Shown in pieces: positions 23,487 through 30,438 of a stretch of DNA of 38,013 bases (its first letter is position 1; each line of letters begins with the position of its first letter). The position numbers were made by a program, and so were the translations under genes. Origin of the DNA: a virus. The notes beneath the pieces were generated by a model. That model made no database searches. It saw nothing but the letters and a program-made list of their open reading frames with translations, and was not told where the DNA came from. The stretch is from IMG/VR virus record IMGVR_UViG_3300020596_000062, positions 1-38,013 of that record; one strand, 5' to 3'.

Positions 23487-23872
23487 CGCAAATACCCCGG
23501 GGTGTGAGCTGGGATGTAACCGAGCTGTGAGATTTGAACGGTCGTGCCACCGGAAACCGTGACGCCGCTGGCGGCCCACAGAACGCGTGAGTTACGGGCG
23601 CCAGCTACCAACAGGGCCGGGAACGCTTGGTCTTGGACGCCGGAAATCGTAATGGTCAAATCCAAGCCTGGACAACGTGCCCACCGGCCGACATCGACAT
23701 CGTACAAATAAGCATTCAGGGTACCCGACCCGCTGAGGGTTCGAGTCAACTCGGCAGAAACCACAACCGTGATGGCCGACAAATCCAAAAGCGCCTGACC
23801 CTCAGTTGCAAGAGTCGGCGCCGCACGGGTTAAAATTTGAGATTCTTGGAACGTGGATTTGGCAACGGGCAT
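23483..23872 (-). CDS. Small virion protein linked to the tailspike
   Basis: This 129-residue protein is rich in Ser, Thr, Val and Ala beta segments (LLDLSAITVVVSAELTRTLS, VTVSGGTTVQISQLGYIP). It has no enzymatic motif. Its overlap with the tailspike gene and its own palindromic promoter element suggest a tailspike adaptor or fibre-base protein. The start ATG follows AAGG. Confidence 0.6.
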   Translation of the reverse strand: MPVAKSTFQESQILTRAAPTLATEGQALLDLSAITVVVSAELTRTLSGSGTLNAYLYDVDVGRWARCPGLDLTITISGVQDQAFPALLVAGARNSRVLWAASGVTVSGGTTVQISQLGYIPAHTPGYLR

Positions 23873-23879
23873 ACCTTAT

Positions 23880-23896
23880 TGTAACATAAGTTTACA
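23880..23896 (-). promoter_or_regulatory. 17-bp palindromic element before the tailspike operon
   Basis: On the minus strand it reads TGTAAACTTATGTTACA followed by AT, so it has the same TTACAAT ending as the terL copy. It lies seven bases before the ATG at 23872 and overlaps the stop of the upstream metallophosphoesterase gene. Confidence 0.65.
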
Positions 23897-24662
23897 ACTT
23901 AATTAATTGCCCCCAAACCTCACATTCGTAGTTAATTATGGGGTTTGTGTGGACAAACGCCGTCCCGTCCATTTTCAACAGGGCTGTTCCGAAGCCCAAT
24001 TGCCAGTTTTTCTGCTTTGAGCGGGTTTTTGCGTAGTTGAAGACGGGCGATTTCTTGTCACCTAACCAGCCAAACATGGCGCCCACGTGCCGACGGTCTA
24101 GGACGTCTCCAATGTAGCACATGGCCATTTGGTGGGTGTGTCCAATGCCCACGCTGCCGTTGAAGTTATTGACGGCGGCAATATGAGCGACTGGGCCCGC
24201 TTTCCCGTCGTCATGCGTCAGATGCAGCTTTCCTTCCTTGTGGTAATCCCCGTACTCCTTAAAGCCGTAACCTCTTTCTTTCAGCCGCAATAGGTTGTCT
24301 ACGCGCAGTAACCGACGTACCGAGGGCATTTGCGCCATCACGGAACGATACAGCCGATTTTCGTGATTTCCCTCAATATAGGTTTTGTCCTTGACGCCCG
24401 ATTTCTTACACGCGTGGTCCAGTCGGTCTAACTCGGCATTGATTGCGTCTGCCTCTTCCGCGATGCAGTCGGCGATGTCGGGATCCTTTAAATGGCCAGA
24501 CACGGAATACATGTCCCCGAAGTCGCCCAGAATAACCAACCGGTCAAACTTAATGGTGTTCAAAACCTTGAGCACCAGGTTGAACGCTTTTTTGTCGTGA
24601 AAGGGTACATGAGTATCAGGCACAATAAGCAGACGTTTCAGACCCGTGGCGCGGTTGGTCAT
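23892..24662 (-). CDS. Calcineurin-like metallophosphoesterase
   Basis: The 256-residue protein carries the family motifs in order. PDTHVPFHD (about 15-23) supplies D16 and H18, GDFGD is at about 46-50, and GNHENR at about 98-103. LTHDD lies near 150 and GHTH at about 174-177. Together these bind two metal ions and hydrolyse phosphoesters. In phages, related enzymes act on nucleotides, RNA 2',3'-cyclic ends or DNA; the substrate here is unknown. The ATG at 24662 was chosen because upstream residues lack family character. It lies between the spanin-like gene and the tailspike operon. Confidence 0.85.
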   Translation of the reverse strand: MTNRATGLKRLLIVPDTHVPFHDKKAFNLVLKVLNTIKFDRLVILGDFGDMYSVSGHLKDPDIADCIAEEADAINAELDRLDHACKKSGVKDKTYIEGNHENRLYRSVMAQMPSVRRLLRVDNLLRLKERGYGFKEYGDYHKEGKLHLTHDDGKAGPVAHIAAVNNFNGSVGIGHTHQMAMCYIGDVLDRRHVGAMFGWLGDKKSPVFNYAKTRSKQKNWQLGFGTALLKMDGTAFVHTNPIINYECEVWGQLIKL

Positions 24663-24687
24663 TTTAGGGAAGCCTTTGAAGGAGGGA

Positions 24688-25005
24688 TTAGCGGGCGATA
24701 ACGACTGCAGAGGCACCCGCGGCGATGCACACCACGGCAACCAACGCCATGGTCAAAAATGATGGGCCGGATGGCGTCGCTGCAATGACATCCAAGCTAG
24801 ACTTTAAGGACTTGTTTTCCGCCTCGAGGGACGTAATTCGTTTGGCGTGTGTCAAAGCCGCTTCGTCGTTTAGGTAAAGCCCAGGTCCGACGTAAACGAT
24901 TTCACCCTGGACCATTAATGCCGCTTTGTCCGCCGTGATGATTTGCTCTTCCGCCATTCCGGTCGAAGAAAATATTAAACCGATCATTAATAATGCGCGG
25001 TTCAT
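24688..25005 (-). CDS. Spanin-like lysis protein with signal peptide and C-terminal membrane segment
   Basis: This 105-residue protein has an N-terminal signal peptide (MNRALLMIGLIFSSTGMA, cleavage about 18), a periplasmic part with a short coiled coil (ITSLEAENKSLKSSLDV), and a C-terminal hydrophobic segment (FLTMALVAVVCIAAGASAVVIA). With endolysin and holin just upstream in the same operon, a role in outer-membrane disruption is likely. The topology is not the textbook Rz arrangement. The start overlaps the stop of the 29-residue gene before it (ATGA). One strong dispersed motif (24958-24966) lies in the signal-peptide region. Confidence 0.6.
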   Translation of the reverse strand: MNRALLMIGLIFSSTGMAEEQIITADKAALMVQGEIVYVGPGLYLNDEAALTHAKRITSLEAENKSLKSSLDVIAATPSGPSFLTMALVAVVCIAAGASAVVIAR

Positions 25006-25091
25006 CGAAAACACCCGCGCGCAAGCAAAAACCAACCCACGGCCGCGAGCGACACGTAAAACGTCACGACAAAACGCTCGCGGGGGTTCAT
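25002..25091 (-). CDS. Tiny membrane protein (29 residues) in the lysis cassette
   Basis: The frame encodes MNPRERFVVTFYVSLAAVGW followed by FLLARGCFR. That is one hydrophobic helix flanked by basic residues, N-terminus in the cytoplasm. Its start overlaps the upstream stop (TAATG) and its stop overlaps the next start (ATGA); two perfect couplings would be unlikely for a chance frame. It could tune holin timing, as an antiholin or pinholin partner; that is inference. Confidence 0.6.
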   Translation of the reverse strand: MNPRERFVVTFYVSLAAVGWFLLARGCFR

Positions 25092-25210
25092 TACGCGCCC
25101 CTGCGATAATCGCGTCGAATCTCGCCAACCAGACACGAGATCCACACAAGCAAAAGCACGACCGGGGGCAACAAAACACAGACCGTCATAAACACTCGAA
25201 GGGTATTCAT
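25091..25210 (-). CDS. Tiny membrane protein (39 residues) in the lysis cassette
   Basis: The frame encodes MNTLRVFMTVCVLLPPVVLL then LVWISCLVGEIRRDYRRGA: a single hydrophobic helix with a double proline, then a basic cytoplasmic tail. Both ends are coupled as TAATG overlaps, with the 92-residue holin-like gene upstream and the 29-residue gene downstream. The double coupling and strong hydrophobicity support a real gene. Confidence 0.65.
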   Translation of the reverse strand: MNTLRVFMTVCVLLPPVVLLLVWISCLVGEIRRDYRRGA

Positions 25211-25488
25211 TACTTGCCGCCGTTCAGGATGCGAGCTGCATCAGCAAGCGACTTGGCACCCTCGGAAGCGGACCGACCGGCCTCTTGAGCTTCGGCCTTG
25301 GCAACCACCGTCTGCTTTGTTTTCGAAGAGACCACGAACGTGGCGATTAACCCGCCGACGGTCATAAGCACTTCGGGCGAGATATGAAATCCCGAAAGGT
25401 CCATAACAAGAATGGAAACCAGCGTTGCCAGGGTCATTAAAAATGATTTGTCTTTGAGGGGATTGGTGTGAATTCTGCTGTCTGCCAT
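25210..25488 (-). CDS. Holin-like two-helix membrane protein
   Basis: This 92-residue protein has two hydrophobic helices, SFLMTLATLVSILVMDLSGF (about 14-33) and VLMTVGGLIATFVVSS (about 40-55). A charged, Ala-rich cytoplasmic tail follows (KAEAQEAGRSASEGAK). That is the general plan of a class II-type holin. It lies directly after the endolysin gene in the same direction and has a ribosome-binding site (GGAG). Holins collect in the inner membrane and release the endolysin at a programmed time. Confidence 0.7.
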   Translation of the reverse strand: MADSRIHTNPLKDKSFLMTLATLVSILVMDLSGFHISPEVLMTVGGLIATFVVSSKTKQTVVAKAEAQEAGRSASEGAKSLADAARILNGGK

Positions 25489-25507
25489 TTGCTGCTCCTG
25501 TTTGGGG

Positions 25508-25987
25508 TTAAAGCGTGACCAGTGAACCGAACTGCAAAAAGTCTGGGCGGTAGCGGTATGATTTTTTCTTGGAGACTTTCGCGCCGGGTTGCGGCGACGT
25601 TGTTAAGCTGTTGCCGCCGTTAGCGCCGATGATTTGACCGTCACCCAAGTAAATGACGACGTGGGTTGCGATTGCGATGTTTGTGCTGCGCTTCTTTCGC
25701 CCGTAAAAACACAAGTCACCCATTGTGGGTTCTGGGGTTTTCGGCAAATTCCGCATCAGCCGATCAGCATTACAAAAGTGCATCCAATTTTTTGCGGTGA
25801 TTTTGTTTGCTTGGATTTCGACGGGCGAAAATAGCAGCTCTAGTTTCTTGAACCCTGCTTCAATCAGGCAAAACGTTGCCAGCCCGCTACAGTCAAAACG
25901 TTCAGGGCCTTTTGCTCCCCATATGTAAGGCTTTCCAATTTGCGTCAGCGCCGCGTCTAGGACGGTCAAGCGTTGGTCTGAATTCAT
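25508..25987 (-). CDS. NlpC/P60-family endolysin
   Basis: The protein has 159 residues from the ATG at 25987; a TTG ten codons earlier is possible. The motifs are LTQIGKPYIWGAKGPERFDC followed by SGLA, with catalytic C33, then PTMGDLCFYG and ATHVVIYLGDG with catalytic H109. A polar third residue lies in the following IIGANGG. NlpC/P60 enzymes are cysteine peptidases that cut peptidoglycan stem peptides. There is no signal peptide, so release should depend on the holin. It is the first gene of the leftward lysis and tailspike unit. Confidence 0.88.
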   Translation of the reverse strand: MNSDQRLTVLDAALTQIGKPYIWGAKGPERFDCSGLATFCLIEAGFKKLELLFSPVEIQANKITAKNWMHFCNADRLMRNLPKTPEPTMGDLCFYGRKKRSTNIAIATHVVIYLGDGQIIGANGGNSLTTSPQPGAKVSKKKSYRYRPDFLQFGSLVTL

Positions 25988-26008
25988 GTATGCCACCAAT
26001 GCAATCAA

Positions 26009-26039
26009 TTGAGCCAATGCGATGTTTTAATGATATAAT
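26009..26039 (+). promoter_or_regulatory. Sigma70-like promoter of the rightward island
   Basis: TTGAGC (26009-26014) and a perfect TATAAT (26034-26039) are separated by 19 bases. The predicted start near 26046 leaves a short leader with CAGGAG before the GTG at 26068. The region is divergent to the endolysin gene. Confidence 0.6.
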
Positions 26040-26067
26040 ACTAACAGAACCTTTCAGGAGTTTCGAC

Positions 26068-26310
26068 GTGAGCGCAAAGACGGAAAAGACAGACATGAAG
26101 GCCGGCGTTGTTGTAGAAACAAAATTCTATTCAATCGAGAAACGCACCGATGAACGCGGCGTGTCTTGGTATTCCGTCATTGAAGGAAAATATGACTCGA
26201 CCGGAAAAGTCGTATCGAAAAAAATTCTTCATGCTGAAGACACCATGGGGTTCGCGCGCGAACATTTCTTTTCGCATATGAAACGCCAAGCAATGAAGGG
26301 AGAGTTATAA
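26068..26310 (+). CDS. Small protein of a self-contained rightward island
   Basis: This 80-residue protein starts at GTG behind CAGGAG with good spacing. It is basic and mixed alpha/beta (VVVETKFYSIEKRTDERGVS, WYSVIEGKYDSTGKVVSKK), ending in a helical His/Met-rich tail. No family was recognised. The gene points against both neighbours (leftward polymerase and leftward endolysin) and has its own promoter. That is the arrangement of a moron gene, which may be expressed from the prophage. The dispersed motif at 26197-26205 encodes the residues DSTG. Confidence 0.65.
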   Translation: MSAKTEKTDMKAGVVVETKFYSIEKRTDERGVSWYSVIEGKYDSTGKVVSKKILHAEDTMGFAREHFFSHMKRQAMKGEL

Positions 26311-26514
26311 ATGATTGCGTTGGCGGTTGCGTTGGTTGCCATTGCCGCGATGGTACATGACGCCTTTAGGAGGTGGCTGGCCAGTCAGCACACTCAGCGT
26401 GTCGATGGCCAAAACACGGAACTGATACAACTAGCTCAACGTGTCAGTGAATTGGACGAACACGTTAGGCGGCTATCTCAACGCTCGGAGCTGTCAAAGC
26501 TTTCTGTGCGGTAA
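26311..26514 (+). CDS. Small membrane-anchored coiled-coil protein
   Basis: This 67-residue protein begins with a membrane segment (MIALAVALVAIAAMVHDAF). A basic stretch and a coiled coil follow (LIQLAQRVSELDEHVRRLSQ). It begins right after the stop of the previous gene and is probably its operon partner. Its last 50 bases overlap, antisense, the end of the DNA polymerase gene. Confidence 0.6.
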   Translation: MIALAVALVAIAAMVHDAFRRWLASQHTQRVDGQNTELIQLAQRVSELDEHVRRLSQRSELSKLSVR

Positions 26515-28453
26515 CCCGCTCGGGGGTCCAGGGCACCAGCCGCCCGTTCTCCCAAACCGGTTCAGCATCTTTGTACCACTTGCGCATCATTGCCGGTTCA
26601 ACCCTGATGAGTACGTCTGGAACGTAGACTTCCATCGCCGTCTTCATCACTTCACACAGACGCATGGCCGCGTTGTGCGCAGCGGCATCCGGCGATTCCA
26701 GGATGATTTCATCGTGGATGAAACAGACCGGCCTGGAACCAAACAGCGGGGAATTCCGGTCGAGAAAACATTCGCGGGTAACTTGGTATAACGCCCATTT
26801 CGCACCGTCGGCAGCGAGCCCCTGGAAGTACGTGTTGCAACCGTCAGTATACCCGCATCCGCCGCGTAACCGGCGCGACACAAATTGACGGAACGTCGTC
26901 GGGCCACTGCGAACTTTGTCGCCCACGTGTTTAAAATATTTGACCATTTCCGGCCATCGTTTCAGCCACACCTCGCCGTAACGTTGGGCTTGGATTTTGG
27001 TCATCTTTACGCCGTATGTTTTATCCGCGAACTCAACCAGCTTGTCCGCACCCAATCCCCCCGGTTTGCCGAAATTAAAAACTTTTCCGAACTGGCGACC
27101 GTTTTTAAAATCGGGTTCGCCCTTGCGGCGCACTGCATCGTCGTATGACACTTTTAGCATTTGCGCGGCAAAGTCCAAGTGGAGGTCACGCCCCGCGTTG
27201 ATGGCGTCTGCCATTGCGCTGTCTCCGAACAGAAACAGGTTGCTTTGCGCGAGGGTGCATAGCTCCAATTGGGAGTAATCCGCCGAAATCCACACTTTCC
27301 CCCTAGGGGCTGAGAAGCATTCGCGCACCCCCACGAAATCCGGGATGCCCCACCGTTGGCGGTCGGCCTTGGAAAAGCCCCGCGGCAGGTTCTGTAAATT
27401 GGGACCGCTGCATGATGTTCTCCCCGAGCTCACCAGAACGTTGAACCGCGCGCGGATAGGATCCTCGCCACCTTGGCGCAACATGGGTAGGTATGTATCC
27501 AACTGCTTGTCTATTTTGGACAGCTGGGCCAGCTCCATTAATTCCGGATCGCCAGATTTCTCCAGCGTCTCGCGCGATATGGAAACTGCCCCCCCGCCCT
27601 TGCCGTCTTTGTCTGGTTTGGTCAACGGTGCCCGCATGCCCAGATTGGCATAAACGGCAATTACCCGCTCTTTGACATATTTTGTGTTCTTGGCCAGCTT
27701 AATGGTTCGCTTACGGGTGTTGTAATAGATGCCCGTTTGGAACAAGCGTCCACGGGATTCTTCACGGACACGAGACAGCAAAAGTTCCAGTCGAGAAACA
27801 TCTTGGATGTCGCACGTCATCCCCTGCACACGCATTAACTGCAGTGCCCATGCGTGTTGGCACTGGGTTTCGAAATCCGGGGTTTCAATGCCCGCGAGAG
27901 CCTGTCTCAAAAAAACTTGGAGGGTCGATTCTGCGTCGCGCTTGGAATACTCGACGGCTTCGGCCGGCCACTCTGCGATGGGGGTGCCGTCCAGCTCGGC
28001 GTACCGCATGCGCCAACCATCTTCGGATTTGTTCAGCTCCCACCCAAGGTAACGTTGTGCCAACGCGGCCAGGGTGTAGTGCACGCGCTCAAAAGTTTCG
28101 TCGCCGGGCTCATCTTCGTTTTCTTCGACCGGACGAAAAACCAGCTCGTTCTTTGCTATGTTAATCAGCTTTTCTCGGACCATCGTGTCCAAAATCCGGT
28201 GCTCATCATAGGCTGCCCACACCGCATCAGAACACTCCGGCCGCGCCTTTATTAGAACGGCACAGTCGAACGCTATATTATGCCCGATAATGGCGTCACC
28301 GCGCCGTAAACACTGTTCGAAAAATTTTGCACCTGTGATTGCGTCCAGTAAACCCACGTTGCCTTTTTCGTCCGCAAACGAAACACAGACCAGATGGGGA
28401 ACCGGATTCTCAGGAGTAATCACGTGTGTTTCCGTGTCGAACGCAATCAACAT
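26465..28453 (-). CDS. polA: DNA polymerase, family A, with 3'-5' exonuclease domain
   Basis: The 662-residue protein has an N-terminal proofreading domain: FDTETH with D6 and E8, GHNIAFDCAV near 60, and YSKRD near 170. The polymerase follows: SGRTSCSGPNLQNLPRG, motif A SADYSQLEL (about 390-398), the O-helix-like RQFGKVFNFGKPGG (about 453-466), and motif C FIHDEII (about 578-584). There is no 5' nuclease domain, as is usual for phage enzymes. ATG at 28453 is supported by TTTTGGAG upstream. It is probably the replicative polymerase, working with the primase-helicase on the other strand and with SSB. Confidence 0.95.
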   Translation of the reverse strand: MLIAFDTETHVITPENPVPHLVCVSFADEKGNVGLLDAITGAKFFEQCLRRGDAIIGHNIAFDCAVLIKARPECSDAVWAAYDEHRILDTMVREKLINIAKNELVFRPVEENEDEPGDETFERVHYTLAALAQRYLGWELNKSEDGWRMRYAELDGTPIAEWPAEAVEYSKRDAESTLQVFLRQALAGIETPDFETQCQHAWALQLMRVQGMTCDIQDVSRLELLLSRVREESRGRLFQTGIYYNTRKRTIKLAKNTKYVKERVIAVYANLGMRAPLTKPDKDGKGGGAVSISRETLEKSGDPELMELAQLSKIDKQLDTYLPMLRQGGEDPIRARFNVLVSSGRTSCSGPNLQNLPRGFSKADRQRWGIPDFVGVRECFSAPRGKVWISADYSQLELCTLAQSNLFLFGDSAMADAINAGRDLHLDFAAQMLKVSYDDAVRRKGEPDFKNGRQFGKVFNFGKPGGLGADKLVEFADKTYGVKMTKIQAQRYGEVWLKRWPEMVKYFKHVGDKVRSGPTTFRQFVSRRLRGGCGYTDGCNTYFQGLAADGAKWALYQVTRECFLDRNSPLFGSRPVCFIHDEIILESPDAAAHNAAMRLCEVMKTAMEVYVPDVLIRVEPAMMRKWYKDAEPVWENGRLVPWTPERVTAQKALTAPSVEIAA

Positions 28454-28516
28454 TTTAGTCTCCAAAATCCATCACGTCGATGCTAATTTTTTTTTTCGTG
28501 TTTGTGTTTGCTCCAA

Positions 28517-28619
28517 TGCGCGAGGCCGGATTTGAACCGGCTTTGTGGTTACCGAGATATCAAAGGGCAGTCCCACGATGCCCATTCTCGGGTGCTAGTT
28601 CCCACCTAGCCGCTCCCGC
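28517..28619 (-). ncRNA. tRNA-like RNA with an extended, non-standard anticodon arm
   Basis: On the minus strand a seven-pair acceptor (GCGGGAG/CTCGCGC, one mismatch) encloses a D-arm GCTA-GGTGGGAAC-TAGC. A textbook T-arm GCCGG-TTCAAAT-CCGGC follows. Between them a normal anticodon arm cannot be drawn. Instead CCGAGA/TCTCGG closes an internal loop and a second stem GGGCA/TGCCC with a nine-base loop. CCA is not encoded. It could be a decayed tRNA, a tRNA with an insertion in the anticodon arm, or a tRNA mimic. It lies between a strong terminator and the polymerase gene. Confidence 0.5.
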
Positions 28620-28657
28620 AAAAAAATGTGGATTCCGTGCGCACCGGTGAACCCACA
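28620..28657 (-). terminator. Strong intrinsic terminator of the leftward early operon
   Basis: On the minus strand TGTGGGTTC pairs with GAATCCACA (nine pairs, one G-T) around a 13-base loop, followed directly by seven T residues. It ends the transcript of genes 33155-28694. The tRNA-like element starts immediately after the T-run. Confidence 0.85.
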
Positions 28658-28693
28658 AAGCCCGGCCAGGAACCTAGCGAACTAGGATGCGCG

Positions 28694-29050
28694 TTAATTC
28701 ACGTCAGGGAGCTTGTGCCACTTGTCGGGGTCGCGCTCATTTAGTTCAGCGTCCGCCACACATCGTCGATACATTGCGATTTCCTCAACGGAGGGCACTG
28801 TCACGTCTACTTCACAGGCGGTCGCGGAGATAACCCGCACTACCGTTCTAAGTAGTAGACTCTTGTTCGGATCCGCCAATTTCACTCTCTCGCTAACACA
28901 ATCGCAAACAAAGTTGACAACCTTAGACAACTCCGCGGCATCCACCGGCCTATCAAACATGCACGTAAAAGACACCGGAACAGTGTCAACCGTGGTCATT
29001 TTTGGAAACAAATCGATTTCAAGCGGACCGTGGGTGGGGGCGTTAGTCAT
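28694..29050 (-). CDS. Hypothetical protein
   Basis: This 118-residue, Val-rich, mixed alpha/beta protein (VDTVPVSFTCMFDRPVDAAE, RTVVRVISATACEVDVTVPS) has no membrane segment or recognised motif. It is the last gene before the strong leftward terminator and overlaps the upstream gene by ATGA. It is probably an early protein of unknown function. Confidence 0.65.
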   Translation of the reverse strand: MTNAPTHGPLEIDLFPKMTTVDTVPVSFTCMFDRPVDAAELSKVVNFVCDCVSERVKLADPNKSLLLRTVVRVISATACEVDVTVPSVEEIAMYRRCVADAELNERDPDKWHKLPDVN

Positions 29051-29382
29051 TGTGCATTCCTTTTGAAACGATCATCAGTTCCGGTCGAAGTTAATTGATA
29101 CGTCAGCAAGAACAACACACAACAACCCGCGTGAGCCAAGTGGGACAGACCACTTTCTGGGTCGTTATCTTCCCCGCGCGCGAATGCCCAGAGGTGTCGC
29201 ATCGTCGCGCCAATCAGACGAGACCAAGCCAGACCCTTACGCCAATTGTGCGCGTCATATTTCAGCGCGCCGAAACCCAAAACTTTGGCAATCTCTAACA
29301 TTGCCTCGGACGGCAACAATTCGACCGGGGTTTTGGTTGCATCGTATTTTAACGCCTCCCCAGGTGGGGGTGGAAAGCCCAT
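29047..29382 (-). CDS. DUF5664 / MazZ-like dATP/dGTP diphosphohydrolase
   Basis: This 111-residue protein contains KYDATKTPVELLPSEAMLEI, VLGFGALKYDAHNWRKGL, RHLWAFARGEDNDPESGLSH and HAGCCVLFLL. This is the conserved pattern of the small phage DUF5664 family, annotated as a dATP/dGTP diphosphohydrolase domain. Some members (MazZ) supply dGMP for 2-aminoadenine DNA synthesis, but no PurZ-like gene was seen here. A more general nucleotide-pool role is therefore likelier. It lies next to a second MazG-like gene. Confidence 0.8.
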   Translation of the reverse strand: MGFPPPPGEALKYDATKTPVELLPSEAMLEIAKVLGFGALKYDAHNWRKGLAWSRLIGATMRHLWAFARGEDNDPESGLSHLAHAGCCVLFLLTYQLTSTGTDDRFKRNAQ

Positions 29383-29383
29383 G

Positions 29384-29734
29384 TTACGCCACCCTTCGTT
29401 TGACGGCTTCGGCCCATGCCGCCGCGACCGCCGCGACTTGGATTAATTCGACGTACAGTTTTTCGGGGTCGGATTCGGCCAAGGCTTCACAAACCTCTTC
29501 ATGCAAAATGTGGCGCCACTCTAGTGTCCCATTGTTTGCGTGGGCGTCACACTCATCGCGGGCCCTTGCTGCCACGTCGCCATCCATTGGCCGGCCAGTT
29601 CCGTCTGGGTGATTTTGCTCGCCCCATTTCTCGTCTTGCGCCTTGCGCTCGCGGGCGATGTCACCCAACACGCCTAGGGATTGTGCGTGCAAAAAGTTCC
29701 GTATCCGCTGTAAACCTTCGGTGACATCTTTCAT
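29384..29734 (-). CDS. MazG-like (all-alpha NTP pyrophosphohydrolase family) protein
   Basis: This 116-residue helical protein has IARERKAQDEKWGEQNHPDG, then EWRHILHEEVCEALAESDPE and LYVELIQVAAVAAAWAEA. The EExxE-like and ELxQVAA helices match phage MazG-like nucleotide pyrophosphatases, which hydrolyse NTPs or dNTPs to monophosphates with magnesium. It probably shapes the nucleotide pool together with the DUF5664 gene that follows one base later. Confidence 0.78.
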   Translation of the reverse strand: MKDVTEGLQRIRNFLHAQSLGVLGDIARERKAQDEKWGEQNHPDGTGRPMDGDVAARARDECDAHANNGTLEWRHILHEEVCEALAESDPEKLYVELIQVAAVAAAWAEAVKRRVA

Positions 29735-30171
29735 CGCTGTACCTTTGCCCTAGAGGGGCGCGTTAGTATTTTCACTTTGTTGGCGCATACCGTGCCACAA
29801 TATTTTCGGGGTTTTCCACCCACCCGCGGCCGCGAGAACGGAACGCTGCAATGCGCGCACACCAAGAACTGTATTTGTCCCAATGCTTTGCGTCGGCGTG
29901 CGGTCGCCGCACGACAAAAGTGTGAAACACGGCAAGAGGCCGAACAGAACATTCGAAGCCAGCCCGTCGAGCGATTATCAAAAACTTTCTGACAACCACG
30001 ACACGGCATCGATGGCGGGCGTTTAGTCCCTAGGCGGCACTGCCCTAAAAAACTGCGACGCGCGGCAATATAGGCCACTCGTTTAGACAGCCCGAATTGC
30101 AGACGTTCCCAAAGCGGAGTGTTATGAAAAACTTCAGAAGTTATTTCTTCGGCGAGATTGTCCCAACTCAT
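29731..30171 (-). CDS. Two-zinc-finger protein
   Basis: The 146-residue protein has CRGC...FCSASC (about 57-79) and CAHC...YCGTVC (about 103-127), two treble-clef-like zinc knuckles of the CxxC-x(n)-CxxxC type. They lie in a basic chain that ends RPSRAKVQR. The arrangement suggests nucleic acid binding, perhaps like HNH-related or transcription-modulating proteins, but no nuclease motif is visible. It overlaps both neighbours by ATGA. Confidence 0.75.
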   Translation of the reverse strand: MSWDNLAEEITSEVFHNTPLWERLQFGLSKRVAYIAARRSFLGQCRLGTKRPPSMPCRGCQKVFDNRSTGWLRMFCSASCRVSHFCRAATARRRKALGQIQFLVCAHCSVPFSRPRVGGKPRKYCGTVCANKVKILTRPSRAKVQR

Positions 30172-30380
30172 TTTTCCCCCGCGTGCTTAAAGCACTCGGT
30201 CACACCGTAACCGTCGAGCGTGGGAGTCAACTCCGCTTTGCATGCCGTACAGCGACCGTATTTCGTAGGCCCCTGAAACCCCGGAAACTTGAGGGGTTGT
30301 ATAGATGGCTTGGGCGTGGGCTTGCCGGGTGGCACTTGCGCGCCACCGCACCACGGGATTTCTTCGTAGGGGTCCGTCAT
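30168..30380 (-). CDS. Small zinc-binding protein
   Basis: This 70-residue protein has a Pro/Lys-rich first half and a CTAC...ECFKHAG segment that may bind one zinc ion with two cysteines, a third cysteine and a histidine. It overlaps the next gene by ATGA. No family was recognised. Confidence 0.65.
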   Translation of the reverse strand: MTDPYEEIPWCGGAQVPPGKPTPKPSIQPLKFPGFQGPTKYGRCTACKAELTPTLDGYGVTECFKHAGEK

Positions 30381-30438
30381 GATAGGCTCCAGTGGAAAAC
30401 GTGTTAATACAAACCCCCTCCCTGGATGTTGCTAAATC

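Noticed and set aside
29047-29382. A full 2-aminoadenine (Z) DNA synthesis pathway
   Set aside because: Only the MazZ-like gene and a family A polymerase are present; no PurZ- or DatZ-like gene was recognised.
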